64,000 nt of DNA from Myxacorys chilensis ATA2-1-KO14 (lineage in GTDB: Bacteria; Cyanobacteriota; Cyanobacteriia; Leptolyngbyales; Leptolyngbyaceae): contig JAHHHP010000008.1 in the NCBI GenBank assembly GCA_019359275.1, positions 1 to 64,000 on the forward strand, written 5' to 3'. Positions 32,287 to 41,392 of the stretch are shown one piece after another. The position numbers and the translations under genes are program-made. Below the pieces are notes generated by a model. The model had not been told where the DNA came from and searched no databases. It saw nothing but the letters and a program-made list of their open reading frames with translations. Every line of letters begins with the position of its first letter. Position 1 is the stretch's first letter.

Positions 32287-33150
32287 TTACGATTCCCGTC
32301 CGCCACGTCCACGCTTCGAGGTCTTCCGACGACGACGCACAATCAGCGCACTACTAAGCTTTTTCTTGTTGCGAGTCTTCGCACCCAAGGTCGGTTTACC
32401 CCAAGGAGTTACAGGACCCGGACGACCGATTGGAGCGCGTCCCTCACCACCACCATGTGGGTGATCCACAGGGTTCATCACACTTCCGCGAACTTGAGGA
32501 CGGCGACCTCTATGACGAGTTCGACCCGCTTTACCCAAGCTAATGTTGCGATGTTCTGAATTTCCGACTTGTCCGATCGTGGCGTAACACTCTTTACGCA
32601 CCATCCGAACTTCAGTTGAAGGTAGTTTCAGCGTCACATAGTCGCCTTCTTTCGCCGCCACTTGAGCCTGTGCCCCAGCCGCGCGCACCATCTGAGCGCC
32701 TTTGCCGGGCTGAAGCTCGACATTATGAACGATTGTGCCGAGAGGAATCTTTTCCAACGGTAGCGCGTTACCCACTTCGATGGGCGCATCCGCACCCGCC
32801 TGAATCGTTGTACCCACCTTCAATCCGGCGGGATGAATGATATAGCGCTTCTCACCATCTTGGTAAAACAGCAGCGCGAGACGAGCGTTACGGTTGGGAT
32901 CATACTCAACAGCAGCAACCTTTGCGGGCATATTGCGCTTGTCTCGCTTGAAATCAATGATGCGATAAAGCTGTTTGTGTCCGCCCCCATGATGGCGACA
33001 GGTGATAACACCGCGATTGTTACGCCCTTTATGTCTATGTTTAGAGATGGTCAAAGACTTTTCAGGGGTTGACTTTGTAATTTCCGCAAAGTCAGAAACG
33101 CTGCGCTCTCGTGTGCCAGCGGTGTAGGGTCGATAACTTCGGATACCCAT
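32287..33150 (-). CDS. rplB: 50S ribosomal protein L2
   Basis: A 287-residue L2, needed for peptidyl transfer and subunit association. [20 protein letters not shown] and the C-terminal [20 protein letters not shown] (with the conserved His) are present. It is 21 bp after rplW. Confidence 0.98.
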   Translation of the reverse strand: MGIRSYRPYTAGTRERSVSDFAEITKSTPEKSLTISKHRHKGRNNRGVITCRHHGGGHKQLYRIIDFKRDKRNMPAKVAAVEYDPNRNARLALLFYQDGEKRYIIHPAGLKVGTTIQAGADAPIEVGNALPLEKIPLGTIVHNVELQPGKGAQMVRAAGAQAQVAAKEGDYVTLKLPSTEVRMVRKECYATIGQVGNSEHRNISLGKAGRTRHRGRRPQVRGSVMNPVDHPHGGGEGRAPIGRPGPVTPWGKPTLGAKTRNKKKLSSALIVRRRRKTSKRGRGGRES

Positions 33151-33171
33151 AACTGGTTACTCTCTGAGAAT

Positions 33172-33477
33172 TTATACTTCGGGGAATAGTGTAATTGAGT
33201 TGCCTTCGGCAAGCGTGACGATCGCTTTCTTGTACTGAGGCTTAAACCCTTGGTACTTACCGACTCTACGCTTTTTGCGAGGAGGAAGCATCGTACTTAC
33301 GCCCGTCACTTTCACATCAAATAGATATTCGACTGCCGCTTTGATTTCAGGCTTTTTCGCTTTAGGAGGAACTTCAAACGTGTATTGGTTGAGTTCCAGC
33401 AAGCGGGTGGCCTTCTCCGTAATAATGGGGCGACGAATAATATCCGCTAGGTTGCGGGGGTCGAGTTCAGTCACCAT
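33172..33477 (-). CDS. rplW: 50S ribosomal protein L23
   Basis: A 101-residue L23, a docking site at the exit tunnel. [20 protein letters not shown] opens the domain, followed by [20 protein letters not shown]. The ATG at 33477 (MVTELDPRN) is chosen: it overlaps rplD by 11 bp, while the longest frame to 33543 would overlap by 77 bp and add non-conserved residues. Confidence 0.95.
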   Translation of the reverse strand: MVTELDPRNLADIIRRPIITEKATRLLELNQYTFEVPPKAKKPEIKAAVEYLFDVKVTGVSTMLPPRKKRRVGKYQGFKPQYKKAIVTLAEGNSITLFPEV

Positions 33478-34099
33478 AAACCTCCTGAATTTTCGCGATC
33501 GCAGACGCTGTTGCCACAATATGATCTGCGTGGAGCAAATCAAAAATGTTGAGGTTGTCTGCTGAAATTAGTCTGAGATTGGCGACGTTTCGAGCCGAGA
33601 GATACACATTCTCGTTGCGCTCTGCGACAATCATTAGCACTTTCGATTCTGGCTCAATGCCCCAGCGAGACAATGCTCCAACCAGTTCTTTTGTTTTGGG
33701 ACGCGCTAGGTTGGAGGCGAAATCCTCTACCACAATCAACTGCTCGACTCGGCTCTGAAAGGCAGTTCTCAACGCCAGTCTCCGCTCTTTGCGGTTCATC
33801 TTCAGCGAGTAGTCTCTGGGTTTTGGTCCAAAGATAACGCCGCCGCCCCGCCATAGCGGAGAACGATTCGATCCAGCACGAGCGCGACCTGTCCCCTTCT
33901 GACGCCAAGGCTTCCGTCCGCCTCCGCGCACTTCAGCGCGAGTCTTGGTCGAAACGGTTCCTTGACGAGCATTAGCTAACTGACGAACCAAGGCGCGATG
34001 AACCACACTTTTCGCGGTTTCTTCTCTCGCCACTTTGAGTTCAAACGACGCCGTACCGTTCTCGGCTCCCTGCCAATCTTTGACTACACAATCCACCAT
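33467..34099 (-). CDS. rplD: 50S ribosomal protein L4
   Basis: A 210-residue L4. [20 protein letters not shown] and [19 protein letters not shown] form the extended tunnel loop. The ATG at 34099 (MVDCVVKDW) has AAGGAG six bases upstream; the ATG at 34126 would overlap rplC. L4 often autoregulates the S10 operon in other bacteria; no such structure is evident here. Confidence 0.96.
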   Translation of the reverse strand: MVDCVVKDWQGAENGTASFELKVAREETAKSVVHRALVRQLANARQGTVSTKTRAEVRGGGRKPWRQKGTGRARAGSNRSPLWRGGGVIFGPKPRDYSLKMNRKERRLALRTAFQSRVEQLIVVEDFASNLARPKTKELVGALSRWGIEPESKVLMIVAERNENVYLSARNVANLRLISADNLNIFDLLHADHIVATASAIAKIQEVYGD

Positions 34100-34109
34100 G
34101 TCTCTCTCC

Positions 34110-34751
34110 TTAGCCCTTCTTGCCACGAATGTTTGCAGGCATAATTTGCACTAAAGCACCGGGCTTACCAGGAACTGCCCCTTTAATTAGGATGAGGTTG
34201 CGCTCAGCATCAATACGGACGACGGTCAATTTCCGAATCGTGGTGCGGGTTCCACCGAGGCGACCTGCCATCCGCTTACCGGGGTAGACCCGTCCGGGGG
34301 TCGTTCCAGCTCCAGTAGAACCGGGGGCGCGGTGGTTTTTAGAACCGTGGGCCATCGGACCGCGTTTGAAGTTATGGCGCTTTTGGTAGCCTGCAAAGCC
34401 GCGACCGATACTCGTACCGACGACATCAACTAATTGACCTGCTTCAAACAAGTCAGCTTTGAGGTGCTGACCAGGTTCGTACTGGCTGGCATCCTCAACG
34501 CGGCACTCAATCAGGTGACGCACAGGATCGGTGTTGGTCTTGGCCAAGTGTCCCAGCAACGGCTTGTTAAGAACTTTTGTTCTCGCTTCACCAAACCCAA
34601 TTTGAATGGCGGAGTAGCCGTCTGTTGATTTGGTTTTGACTTGGGTAATCGGGCATGGACCAGCTTGAATGACGGTGACAGGAATAGATTTTCCTGTTGG
34701 GTCAAACACTTGAGTCATGCCAAGTTTTGTTCCGAGAATACCGACTGTCAC
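34110..34751 (-). CDS. rplC: 50S ribosomal protein L3
   Basis: A 213-residue L3, first gene of the visible ribosomal superoperon. [20 protein letters not shown] and [20 protein letters not shown] are signature blocks. The GTG at 34751 has AAGGAG ten bases upstream; the frame to 34790 adds a non-conserved basic leader. rpsJ (S10) is not upstream, as usual in cyanobacteria. Confidence 0.96.
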   Translation of the reverse strand: MTVGILGTKLGMTQVFDPTGKSIPVTVIQAGPCPITQVKTKSTDGYSAIQIGFGEARTKVLNKPLLGHLAKTNTDPVRHLIECRVEDASQYEPGQHLKADLFEAGQLVDVVGTSIGRGFAGYQKRHNFKRGPMAHGSKNHRAPGSTGAGTTPGRVYPGKRMAGRLGGTRTTIRKLTVVRIDAERNLILIKGAVPGKPGALVQIMPANIRGKKG

Positions 34752-35452
34752 GGTAACGGGTCTCCTTTTTCTTACATGTAAACATGTCAAACTTGCGATT
34801 TTGGATATCGCAGATTTGAGTCACTCCAATGGACTCTACGGTCTAGAGACCGAAAGAATCTTGCCTCTAGGAGATCAAGAGGTAGCGGATTCCGCTTTTT
34901 TGAGTTGAACTTCAGGCAACCGACTCAAAGCTGTTTTGGAGCTAGACTCTAGGATGCTTTCACCAGCGATGGACTTGGCTAGCGCACTAGTCAGTATCCA
35001 ACGGTTGCTGGGATCAAACGCGAAGCTAAATGGAAACCTTGACGGAATTCTCAGCTTTCTCGCCTGAAGATGCGATCGCTCTAAAAATTTCCTGATTAAA
35101 CAGCGTTTCAAAGCACCGCTCAGATTCTCTCTGCAAAAAGCCAATCTGATAAACTTTGTCAGGAAATCGTATAACTGAAATTTTAGCGACAATTAAACAC
35201 TATAGATTAATAAAGTCAGTATTGTCTACACATTTTCAAGTTTTTTAGGTGGGACGGTAAATAGATTTGAGGGCGACTACTTCCGCTCTGAAGATCGAGG
35301 AGAACAGATGAATTACGCGGCTGTGATAAAGCGTGAGGTCGTTTTGACCGCTACCAGCGAAAATAACGTGCGATCGTAGTCTACGCTCTCCTGCTCGCAA
35401 AGTTTAACTACCGATACAATCTGCCCAACCAATTCGTCTTAGGCGAAGTTCA
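34752..35452. other. Leader and intergenic region before the ribosomal superoperon
   Basis: No gene that I can support. The superoperon promoter and rplC leader should lie in the left part. A small hairpin (TGCGAT 34794-34799 with ATCGCA 34807-34812, 7-nt loop) and two adjacent ACATGT palindromes lie just before rplC. A minus-strand frame at 34875-35192 has no recognisable family features. A 23-codon plus-strand frame at 35308-35379 follows a GAGGAG site; see findings. Confidence 0.5.
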
Positions 35453-36676
35453 CTAGCGATTAATGTTGTCGATCGCGTCAACAAAGCTGAGCAGACGATG
35501 CGCCATTTCTAATTTGCTGCACGACGGGATTTCAACATGGCGACCTGTGCAATCGATGAAAACAGCGTGATTGGTATCGCTGCCAAACCCGCTATTAAGT
35601 TGATCGATCGGATTGGCGGCGATCGCATCTAGTCCTTTTCGCTCTAGCTTCGCGATCGCAGGGGTGACAAAATCTCCGGTTTGGGCGGCAAATCCGATTA
35701 ATCGCTGATCAGGACGTTTTAGGGTGGCTAACTCCGCCACAATGTCGGGAATCGGTTCGAGCGGTAGAGCAGTGGGCAAATCTTTTTTGGGTAGTTTTTC
35801 TGTGCTGTAGAGGGTGGGTTGTACATCTCCAACCGCCGCAGACATAACAATCCAATCGGCGTCTAGTAAGTGTTTTTTCATCACGTGCCTCATGTCGGCA
35901 GAACTAGTGACCGGAACAAGACGAATCGATTTGAGGGGAGCCAGCAAGTGCGCGTCGATTGGGGCATGAACTAGGGTGACGTGTGCGCCGCGATGTAGGG
36001 CTGCTTGCGCAATCGCAATTCCCATCTTTCCAGTCGAGGGATTGCCAATGAAGCGCACTGGATCAAAATGCTCGCGGGTTCCACCTGCGCTAATGAGAAT
36101 GTGTTTGCCACTGAGGTCGCGAGTTCCTCCGGTGTAGAGCAGCGATTGAATATGAGGCAAGAGTTCTTCGGGTTCTGCTATGCGTCCTGTACCGACGCGA
36201 TCGCACGCTAAAATTCCGGCTCCTGGATTCGCAGCATGATAGCGCGAGTCAAGTAAAAGCTGATTCCAATTGCGTTGAACACTCTGTTGCTCCCACATGT
36301 CTGTATTCATTGCCGGAGCTAATAACACTGGGCAGGTGGATGCTAATACCGTATTGGTTAGTAGATTATCCGCCATACCGTAACTCAGTTTGGCGAGAGT
36401 ATTCGCGGTTAACGGTGCAATAACAAAGAGTTCTGCCCATTCACCAAGCTCGATGTGGAGGGGGCGATGATGAGCCGGACTCCAAAAATCATCGTCGGTG
36501 TATGCAGCATGACGACTGAGGGTAGCGAACGTTAGGGGTGTGATAAAGAATTGGGCAGACTTTGTGAGCACGACCCGTACCTCTGCCCCAGATTTTGCCA
36601 GCGCTGAGACAAGATGACAGACTTTGTAAGCAGCAATGCCGCCGCCAATGCCAAAGAGAATTCGTTTACCCTGCAT
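35453..36676 (-). CDS. coaBC: Bifunctional CoaBC (phosphopantothenoylcysteine decarboxylase/synthetase)
   Basis: Catalyses two steps of coenzyme A synthesis: joining cysteine to 4'-phosphopantothenate (CoaB) and decarboxylating the product (CoaC). The 407-residue fusion has the N-terminal flavoprotein start [18 protein letters not shown], the APAMNTDMW substrate clamp (about 118-126), and the catalytic Cys in [11 protein letters not shown] (about 155). The CoaB half begins near 195 with [18 protein letters not shown] and contains [10 protein letters not shown]. It is about 100 bp downstream of the DUF2555 gene on the same strand. Confidence 0.96.
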   Translation of the reverse strand: MQGKRILFGIGGGIAAYKVCHLVSALAKSGAEVRVVLTKSAQFFITPLTFATLSRHAAYTDDDFWSPAHHRPLHIELGEWAELFVIAPLTANTLAKLSYGMADNLLTNTVLASTCPVLLAPAMNTDMWEQQSVQRNWNQLLLDSRYHAANPGAGILACDRVGTGRIAEPEELLPHIQSLLYTGGTRDLSGKHILISAGGTREHFDPVRFIGNPSTGKMGIAIAQAALHRGAHVTLVHAPIDAHLLAPLKSIRLVPVTSSADMRHVMKKHLLDADWIVMSAAVGDVQPTLYSTEKLPKKDLPTALPLEPIPDIVAELATLKRPDQRLIGFAAQTGDFVTPAIAKLERKGLDAIAANPIDQLNSGFGSDTNHAVFIDCTGRHVEIPSCSKLEMAHRLLSFVDAIDNINR

Positions 36677-36775
36677 GACTTGAAGCGCAATTAATAGATT
36701 GAGGTGCGATTAAAATGAAAAACCGCCCGAATAGCGAGCGGCGTCGGCTTAAATTTGTACTTCAACATTAGGCGG

Positions 36776-36997
36776 TCATGCTTCATCGTAGGCTTCTAAG
36801 TCTAGAAGATAGAGGTAAGGTTCGACCAGTTCAGGGCGCTGGAATGCGATCGCTCTGAGCAAATGCCAATCGTTTAAGCCATCGAAGACACTGCTGTAGT
36901 CATCTTGCTCTAACCGAATTGCCAACGTTTGAATGTCTAACTCTGTGAGCTTGGCCACATCGAGTTCTGTATATTTGAATGTCTGCACGGCTTTCAC
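36776..36997 (-). CDS. DUF2555 family protein
   Basis: A 73-residue acidic protein beginning MKAVQTFKYTELDVAKLTEL, with QDDYSSVFDGLNDWHLLRAI and PELVEPYLYLLDLEAYDEA. This matches the small cyanobacterial DUF2555 family, whose function is unknown. It is soluble, with no membrane segment. It lies upstream of coaBC on the same strand and may share its transcript. Confidence 0.75.
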   Translation of the reverse strand: MKAVQTFKYTELDVAKLTELDIQTLAIRLEQDDYSSVFDGLNDWHLLRAIAFQRPELVEPYLYLLDLEAYDEA

Positions 36998-37144
36998 CTC
37001 CCTCTAAATCCATCCGTTGCTGTATTGACTACTGTACTGAACTAATGAAACAGATGGCTGACCCCTAACTAAAGTTTACTTCAGCTTCCTCCGTTGGAAC
37101 CTAGAGTAAAGGTTTCGTTAATCTCGGTTCGCAATCCTTCAAAC

Positions 37145-37813
37145 TTAGAGCAAAATCTTTTCAACGAATTGCTGCGCTTCATTCAGGACTAGGGGAGAAA
37201 CTTCGTGCCCCATATCAAATTCTTTGTAGTCTACCTTTGCCCCGATCGCGTTTAGCTGTTGTTTTGCAAGCTGGGCGGCAGATAGTGGCACAACGGAGTC
37301 TTGACGACCATGCACCAGCAAAATAGGTGGGTAGCTGGACTGGGGAGAAATTGCGCTGTGCAGATAACCGCTCATCACCATCAGTCCGGCTAATGGAAGC
37401 TGGGTTCCAATGTCAAGCGTCATCGCGCCACCTTGGGAGAAGCCACCCAAAATGGTTCGCGACAAAGGAACTCCGGTGCTGGCTTCTAAAGATTTAAGCC
37501 AATCAATTAGGAGTTGACGGCTCTTCTTCAAATCGGGTTGCTGGCTCATGTCGCTCCGAAAGTTCACGATGTTCGAGAGGTCGTACCACATTCTTCCAGT
37601 GGTGCTGTAGGGATGCGAGAAAGGTGCGTCAGGCACCATGAATTGAATGTTGGGTAGTTTTAGTAAGGAACACAAGAAGGCGACATCTTGAGCACTTGCG
37701 CCCCAACCGTGGAGGATGACAATTAAGCCTGTAGGCGACTGACCAGATTGGGGTGGAATGGTGATAGCTTGCAAAGACACTGATTTAGCGGGTAACTCTG
37801 TGTCTTCGATCAT
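37145..37813 (-). CDS. Alpha/beta-hydrolase, carboxylesterase/phospholipase type
   Basis: A 222-residue hydrolase of the YpfH/acyl-protein-thioesterase-like group. VILHGWGAS (32-40) is the oxyanion strand; the nucleophile Ser126 sits in GGFSQGGAM; Asp172 in HGRQDSVVP and His203 in MGHEV complete the triad. The ATG at 37813 gives the family length. The frame stays open upstream to an ATG at 38191, but that stretch is the 21-bp tandem array, so a repeat-encoded N-terminal extension is possible but unlikely. The substrate is unknown. Confidence 0.85.
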   Translation of the reverse strand: MIEDTELPAKSVSLQAITIPPQSGQSPTGLIVILHGWGASAQDVAFLCSLLKLPNIQFMVPDAPFSHPYSTTGRMWYDLSNIVNFRSDMSQQPDLKKSRQLLIDWLKSLEASTGVPLSRTILGGFSQGGAMTLDIGTQLPLAGLMVMSGYLHSAISPQSSYPPILLVHGRQDSVVPLSAAQLAKQQLNAIGAKVDYKEFDMGHEVSPLVLNEAQQFVEKILL

Positions 37814-37886
37814 AGAGGGGATGGTGGGAGTTCGGCAGAGAAGATAAATGAGGGGGATGATTTCTCTAAATCGTTCTTGTTTGAAC

Positions 37887-38243
37887 CTCAAACGATCGCG
37901 CTTGAACCTCAAACATTCACGCTTGATGCTCACACCATCAGCGACGAAGCTCAAACTTTCACGCTTGATGTTCAAACATTCACGCTCGAAGCTCAAACTA
38001 TCAACGACGAAGCTCTGAGTATCAGTGATGAACTTCAAACATTCACGCTTGATGCTCACACCATCAGCGACGAAGCTCAAACATTCACGCTTGATGTTCA
38101 GACATTCACGCTCGAAGCTCAGACCATCAACGATGAAGCTCAAACATTCACGCTTGATGCTTTGTACTATCAACGATGAACCTTTAAGCATCCACGATGA
38201 AGCTCAAAGGCTTACGCTAGAACTTCAGACTACTCTTCTATAT
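37887..38243. repeat. Second 21-bp tandem array, about 13 clear and 4 degenerate units
   Basis: Thirteen contiguous 21-bp units (37887-38159) with consensus CTCAAACATTCACGCTTGAT plus G or a CTCACACCATCAGCGACGAA plus G variant, then about four decayed units with a one-base phase slip. Units 2-6 correspond to units 8-12 (five-unit block, few differences), so the array has a 126-bp higher-order period. The consensus is unrelated in sequence to the array at 6941-7150. It lies immediately 5' of the esterase gene. Confidence 0.88.
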
Positions 38244-38292
38244 CGTTTTTGCTCCTCGCGTCTTTCTAATCTCCTCGACCTCTTCGACATTG

Positions 38293-38393
38293 CCATCATC
38301 CATTATCCTGAAAAACAGACTTAACTGACAGGATTGAACTCGCGGCACATTTAGCTCTACTGAGCGTTTCAAATAAAACTGGCTGATTGACTT
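38293..38393 (+). repeat. Duplicated purH leader and 5' end (vestigial copy)
   Basis: This stretch matches 39087-39193, the region across the purH start. The core 38327-38390 differs from 39127-39191 at five positions plus one deleted base, roughly 91% identity. The purH ATG is GCG here, and a one-base deletion breaks the frame, so this copy cannot be expressed as PurH. The PIN-domain pair lies between the two copies. Confidence 0.85.
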
Positions 38394-38414
38394 CAAAATT
38401 GCAGCGATCGCATC

Positions 38415-38612
38415 TCAACGCTCTTTGATTTGCTGCAAAATCTGATCCAACGTCAGATCTTTGAAAAGCTCCTTGCGTTCTTCTGTGTAGTTTCCATATC
38501 CAGATGAAAACTGATTCAGAAACCGAAGCGTATTGGCAGTCCCAATTTCTCTAGAGAGGATTGCGATCGCTTCTTGAGTAATTTCATTAAGAGATTTTGG
38601 TTGGACACTCAT
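38415..38612 (-). CDS. Small protein partnered with a PIN toxin (putative antitoxin)
   Basis: A 65-residue protein, MSVQPKSLNEITQEAIAILS at the start and a charged tail DLTLDQILQQIKER. No DNA-binding domain is obvious. Its ATG overlaps the stop of the upstream PIN gene by four bases, so the two are translationally coupled, which is the usual toxin-antitoxin arrangement but with the toxin gene first. The antitoxin role is inferred from context only. Confidence 0.6.
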   Translation of the reverse strand: MSVQPKSLNEITQEAIAILSREIGTANTLRFLNQFSSGYGNYTEERKELFKDLTLDQILQQIKER

Positions 38613-39049
38613 TCTGTTATCTCCGTAATCAGTTCCAAAGGTGACACAACTTTCGTCGATTCGGTGTCTGCTTCCTTTGCTCGTCTCAAGAAGCGGTCGT
38701 CACACGTACAAAAATAATCTGCCTTTGCTTCTATTGAAGAGGCTAAGTGCAGCGCATCCAACGGTTTAATTCCCAAATCCACAAATCTTTGCGCTCGTTC
38801 CTCAACCAACGCACTACTTGAGACAAATAAATTCGCTTTGAGTAACGTCTCTAGAATATACGTTCTTCTTTGGGAAAGCGGAATCTGCTCTGCTTCAAAT
38901 ACCAACACTGACGACGAAACAAGCTCAAGCTGCCCAGATTCCCAAAGCGTGATGATACTCAGAATTGCCTCTGCCTCAACCGCTACTCGAACTTGTGTCT
39001 TTGTATCAAGCGGGCGTTGAAGACTGCACATATCTAGATAGATCCTCAT
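38609..39049 (-). CDS. PIN domain protein (VapC-like toxin)
   Basis: A 146-residue PIN-fold nuclease. IYLDMCSLQRPLD carries the first metal-binding Asp (D6), PLDALHLASSIEAKADYF the central acidic residues, and CTCDDRFLRRA the last Asp pair. PIN toxins cut tRNA or other RNA. It starts 92 bp from purH in the opposite direction and is coupled to the 65-residue gene. The whole pair sits between two copies of the purH leader. Confidence 0.8.
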   Translation of the reverse strand: MRIYLDMCSLQRPLDTKTQVRVAVEAEAILSIITLWESGQLELVSSSVLVFEAEQIPLSQRRTYILETLLKANLFVSSSALVEERAQRFVDLGIKPLDALHLASSIEAKADYFCTCDDRFLRRAKEADTESTKVVSPLELITEITE

Positions 39050-39141
39050 AACCTGAGCCTTAATCTCATCATTCCTTTCTGTTTCACCATCATCCTTTAT
39101 CCTGAGAGATGCCTACCTACTCAACCGACAGGATTAAACTC

Positions 39142-40695
39142 ATGGCACGTTTAGCTCTACTGAGCGTCTCAAATAAAACTGGGCTGATTGATTTAGCTCG
39201 GAGTTTGGTAGAAGAATTTGGGTTTGACCTGATCAGCAGTGGAGGAACTGCACAAGCTTTGAAGGAGGCAGGCTTACCTGTCACTAAGGTTTCAGATTAC
39301 ACAGGGTCGCCGGAGATTTTGGGAGGACGGGTGAAGACCCTCCATCCCCGAATTCATGGTGGAATCTTGGCGCGGCGAGATGAACCGCAGGATATTGCAG
39401 ATTTAGAAGCTCAGCAGATTCGTCCGATCGATCTCGTTGTAGTGAATCTCTATCCCTTTGAAGCCACGATCGCTAAAACGGGAGTTACGTTACCCGAAGC
39501 GATCGAGCAGATCGACATTGGCGGGCCTGCAATGATCCGCGCCTCCGCTAAGAACTTCGCTCATCTCACTATTCTTTGCAGTCCCGATCAATACGGCTCC
39601 TATTTAGAAGAGTTGCGTCAGCATGATGGAGTCGCATCCTTGGCCTTCCGGCAAACGTGTGCATTGCAAGCATTCAAACACACCGCAAGCTACGATCGCG
39701 CCATCTCTGCTTATCTTGAACATCAAGGAGCACAAGCAGGCGTGCTTCCTGACGCTTTTACCCTCACCGGTCAGCAAGTTCAACCCTTGCGCTACGGAGA
39801 AAATCCGCACCAAGAGGCATCTTGGTATCAAATGGGCGCTACTCCGACTGGCTGGGCTGCCGCTACCAAGTTACAAGGCAAAGAACTGAGCTACAACAAT
39901 TTGGTTGATCTAGAAGCAGCGCGATCAATTATCGCTGAGTTCGCCGATCCAGATAGCGACCCCGCCGTTACTATCATCAAGCACAACAATCCTTGTGGCT
40001 CGGCAATGGCAGCAACCTTGCTCGAAGCCTACGAAAAAGCCTTTAATGCAGATTCAATCTCGGCGTTTGGTGGAATTGTGGCGCTGAATCGTCCGATTGA
40101 TGCCCCCACTGCTACCGCCATGATGAAAACCTTTCTAGAATGCGTTGTCGCCCCGGCCTGCGACCCCGACGCGCAAGAGATTTTGCAGGGAAAGTCAAAA
40201 GTTCGGGTGCTGACTCTATCAGATCTGACGACAGGCGCACTCGAACAGATCAAAGCGATCGCAGGTGGCTTTCTGGTTCAAGCCGCCGATGACATCGTTG
40301 CAGATGTGACCCAGTGGAACCTCGTTACCGAGAAGAAACCGACGCCCGAACAACTCGCCGAACTACTGTTTGCGTGGAAGATCTGTAAGCATGTGAAATC
40401 GAATGCGATCGTTGTGAGCCGCGATCGTACAACGATCGGCGTCGGAGCAGGACAGATGAATCGCGTTGGCTCTGTCAAAATTGCGCTTGAACAGGCCGGT
40501 GAACAGGTTCAAGGAGCCATCCTCGCCAGTGATGGATTTTTTCCATTTGATGACTCGGTTCGCACGGCTGCGGCTGCCGGAATTAGTGCGATCGTTCAAC
40601 CGGGTGGCAGTTTGCGTGATCAAGAGTCCATCGATGCGGCGAACGAACTTGGAATCGTCATGGCATTCACCGGAATTCGCCATTTCTTGCACTAA
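39142..40695 (+). CDS. purH: Bifunctional AICAR formyltransferase/IMP cyclohydrolase
   Basis: Performs the last two steps of IMP synthesis. The 517-residue protein has the N-terminal MGS-like cyclohydrolase domain, with LLSVSNKTGLIDLARSL, TLHPRIHGGILARRD and NLYPFEATIA, and the AICAR transformylase domain with KHNNPCGSAMA near 283 and the tail FPFDDSVRTAAAAGISAIVQ. The ATG at 39142 (MARLALLSVSNKTG) is chosen over 39109, which adds a non-conserved leader encoded by the duplicated region. Confidence 0.97.
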   Translation: MARLALLSVSNKTGLIDLARSLVEEFGFDLISSGGTAQALKEAGLPVTKVSDYTGSPEILGGRVKTLHPRIHGGILARRDEPQDIADLEAQQIRPIDLVVVNLYPFEATIAKTGVTLPEAIEQIDIGGPAMIRASAKNFAHLTILCSPDQYGSYLEELRQHDGVASLAFRQTCALQAFKHTASYDRAISAYLEHQGAQAGVLPDAFTLTGQQVQPLRYGENPHQEASWYQMGATPTGWAAATKLQGKELSYNNLVDLEAARSIIAEFADPDSDPAVTIIKHNNPCGSAMAATLLEAYEKAFNADSISAFGGIVALNRPIDAPTATAMMKTFLECVVAPACDPDAQEILQGKSKVRVLTLSDLTTGALEQIKAIAGGFLVQAADDIVADVTQWNLVTEKKPTPEQLAELLFAWKICKHVKSNAIVVSRDRTTIGVGAGQMNRVGSVKIALEQAGEQVQGAILASDGFFPFDDSVRTAAAAGISAIVQPGGSLRDQESIDAANELGIVMAFTGIRHFLH

Positions 40696-40801
40696 AACCA
40701 AGAGCAAAAATCTAGAGCAGAGGTTCGCAGAGCGCCAGAAACTGAGAGGAGGTACGATATGCTAAGTTTTATTAACCTCCTCGCTTAGACAAAGAACCTC
40801 T

Positions 40802-41278
40802 ATGTCTTCTGAGCTACTTCAGTTCCTCAAAGTTTATAGTCAGTTTGTCCATCCCGTTTTGATGTGGGTGCTACTAGCATTAACCATCTACGCTTTGTAT
40901 TCGGGACTGCAATGGCGTCGTACCCGCACTGCCACTGGAGACCTGAAGAAGAACCTCCTCAAAGAAAAATTTAATGTCAAACATTACCAAATTGGTTCAG
41001 TAGTGCTTGCCATTATGGTCATTGGTTCAATCGGCGCAATGGGAGCAACGTACATTAACAGCGGTAAGTTATTCGTCGCTCCACACTTGCTCATTGGACT
41101 AGGCATGACTGGAATGATTGCCGTTTCCGCATCGCTCTCGCCCTTTATGCAGAAGGGACAAGACTGGGCGCGGTATAGCCACATTGCAATCAACGTCGCC
41201 ATCATGGGTTTATTTGGGTACCAAGCAATTACCGGCATCACCATTGTGCAGAACATCATTAAACGCATGGGATCGTAA
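40802..41278 (+). CDS. DUF4079 family membrane protein
   Basis: A 158-residue integral membrane protein with four hydrophobic segments, near 18-32, 63-83, 93-112 and 126-148. Several His residues sit within or next to the helices (FVHPVLMW, KHYQIG, APHLLIG, YSHIAIN), the kind of pattern seen in b-type haem proteins; the family has no proven role. Resembles the cyanobacterial DUF4079 family. It follows purH by about 106 bp. Confidence 0.75.
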   Translation: MSSELLQFLKVYSQFVHPVLMWVLLALTIYALYSGLQWRRTRTATGDLKKNLLKEKFNVKHYQIGSVVLAIMVIGSIGAMGATYINSGKLFVAPHLLIGLGMTGMIAVSASLSPFMQKGQDWARYSHIAINVAIMGLFGYQAITGITIVQNIIKRMGS

Positions 41279-41392
41279 GATCTACCCACTTCCTCAAGCT
41301 ACCTGTAGTCGGAATCTGTCTTCAGATCAACAGACGCGATCGCTATAAGTTCGCTATTCTTCCAGCTAAAGGATTACTATGGGGCAAAATTC

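Noticed and set aside
34875..35192. 105-residue minus-strand frame upstream of rplC
   Set aside because: No recognisable family, no ribosome binding site I trust, and it sits in the expected promoter region.
37877..38324. Plus-strand heptad-repeat frames in the second array
   Set aside because: They arise from the 21-bp periodicity; no start signal and no conserved ends.
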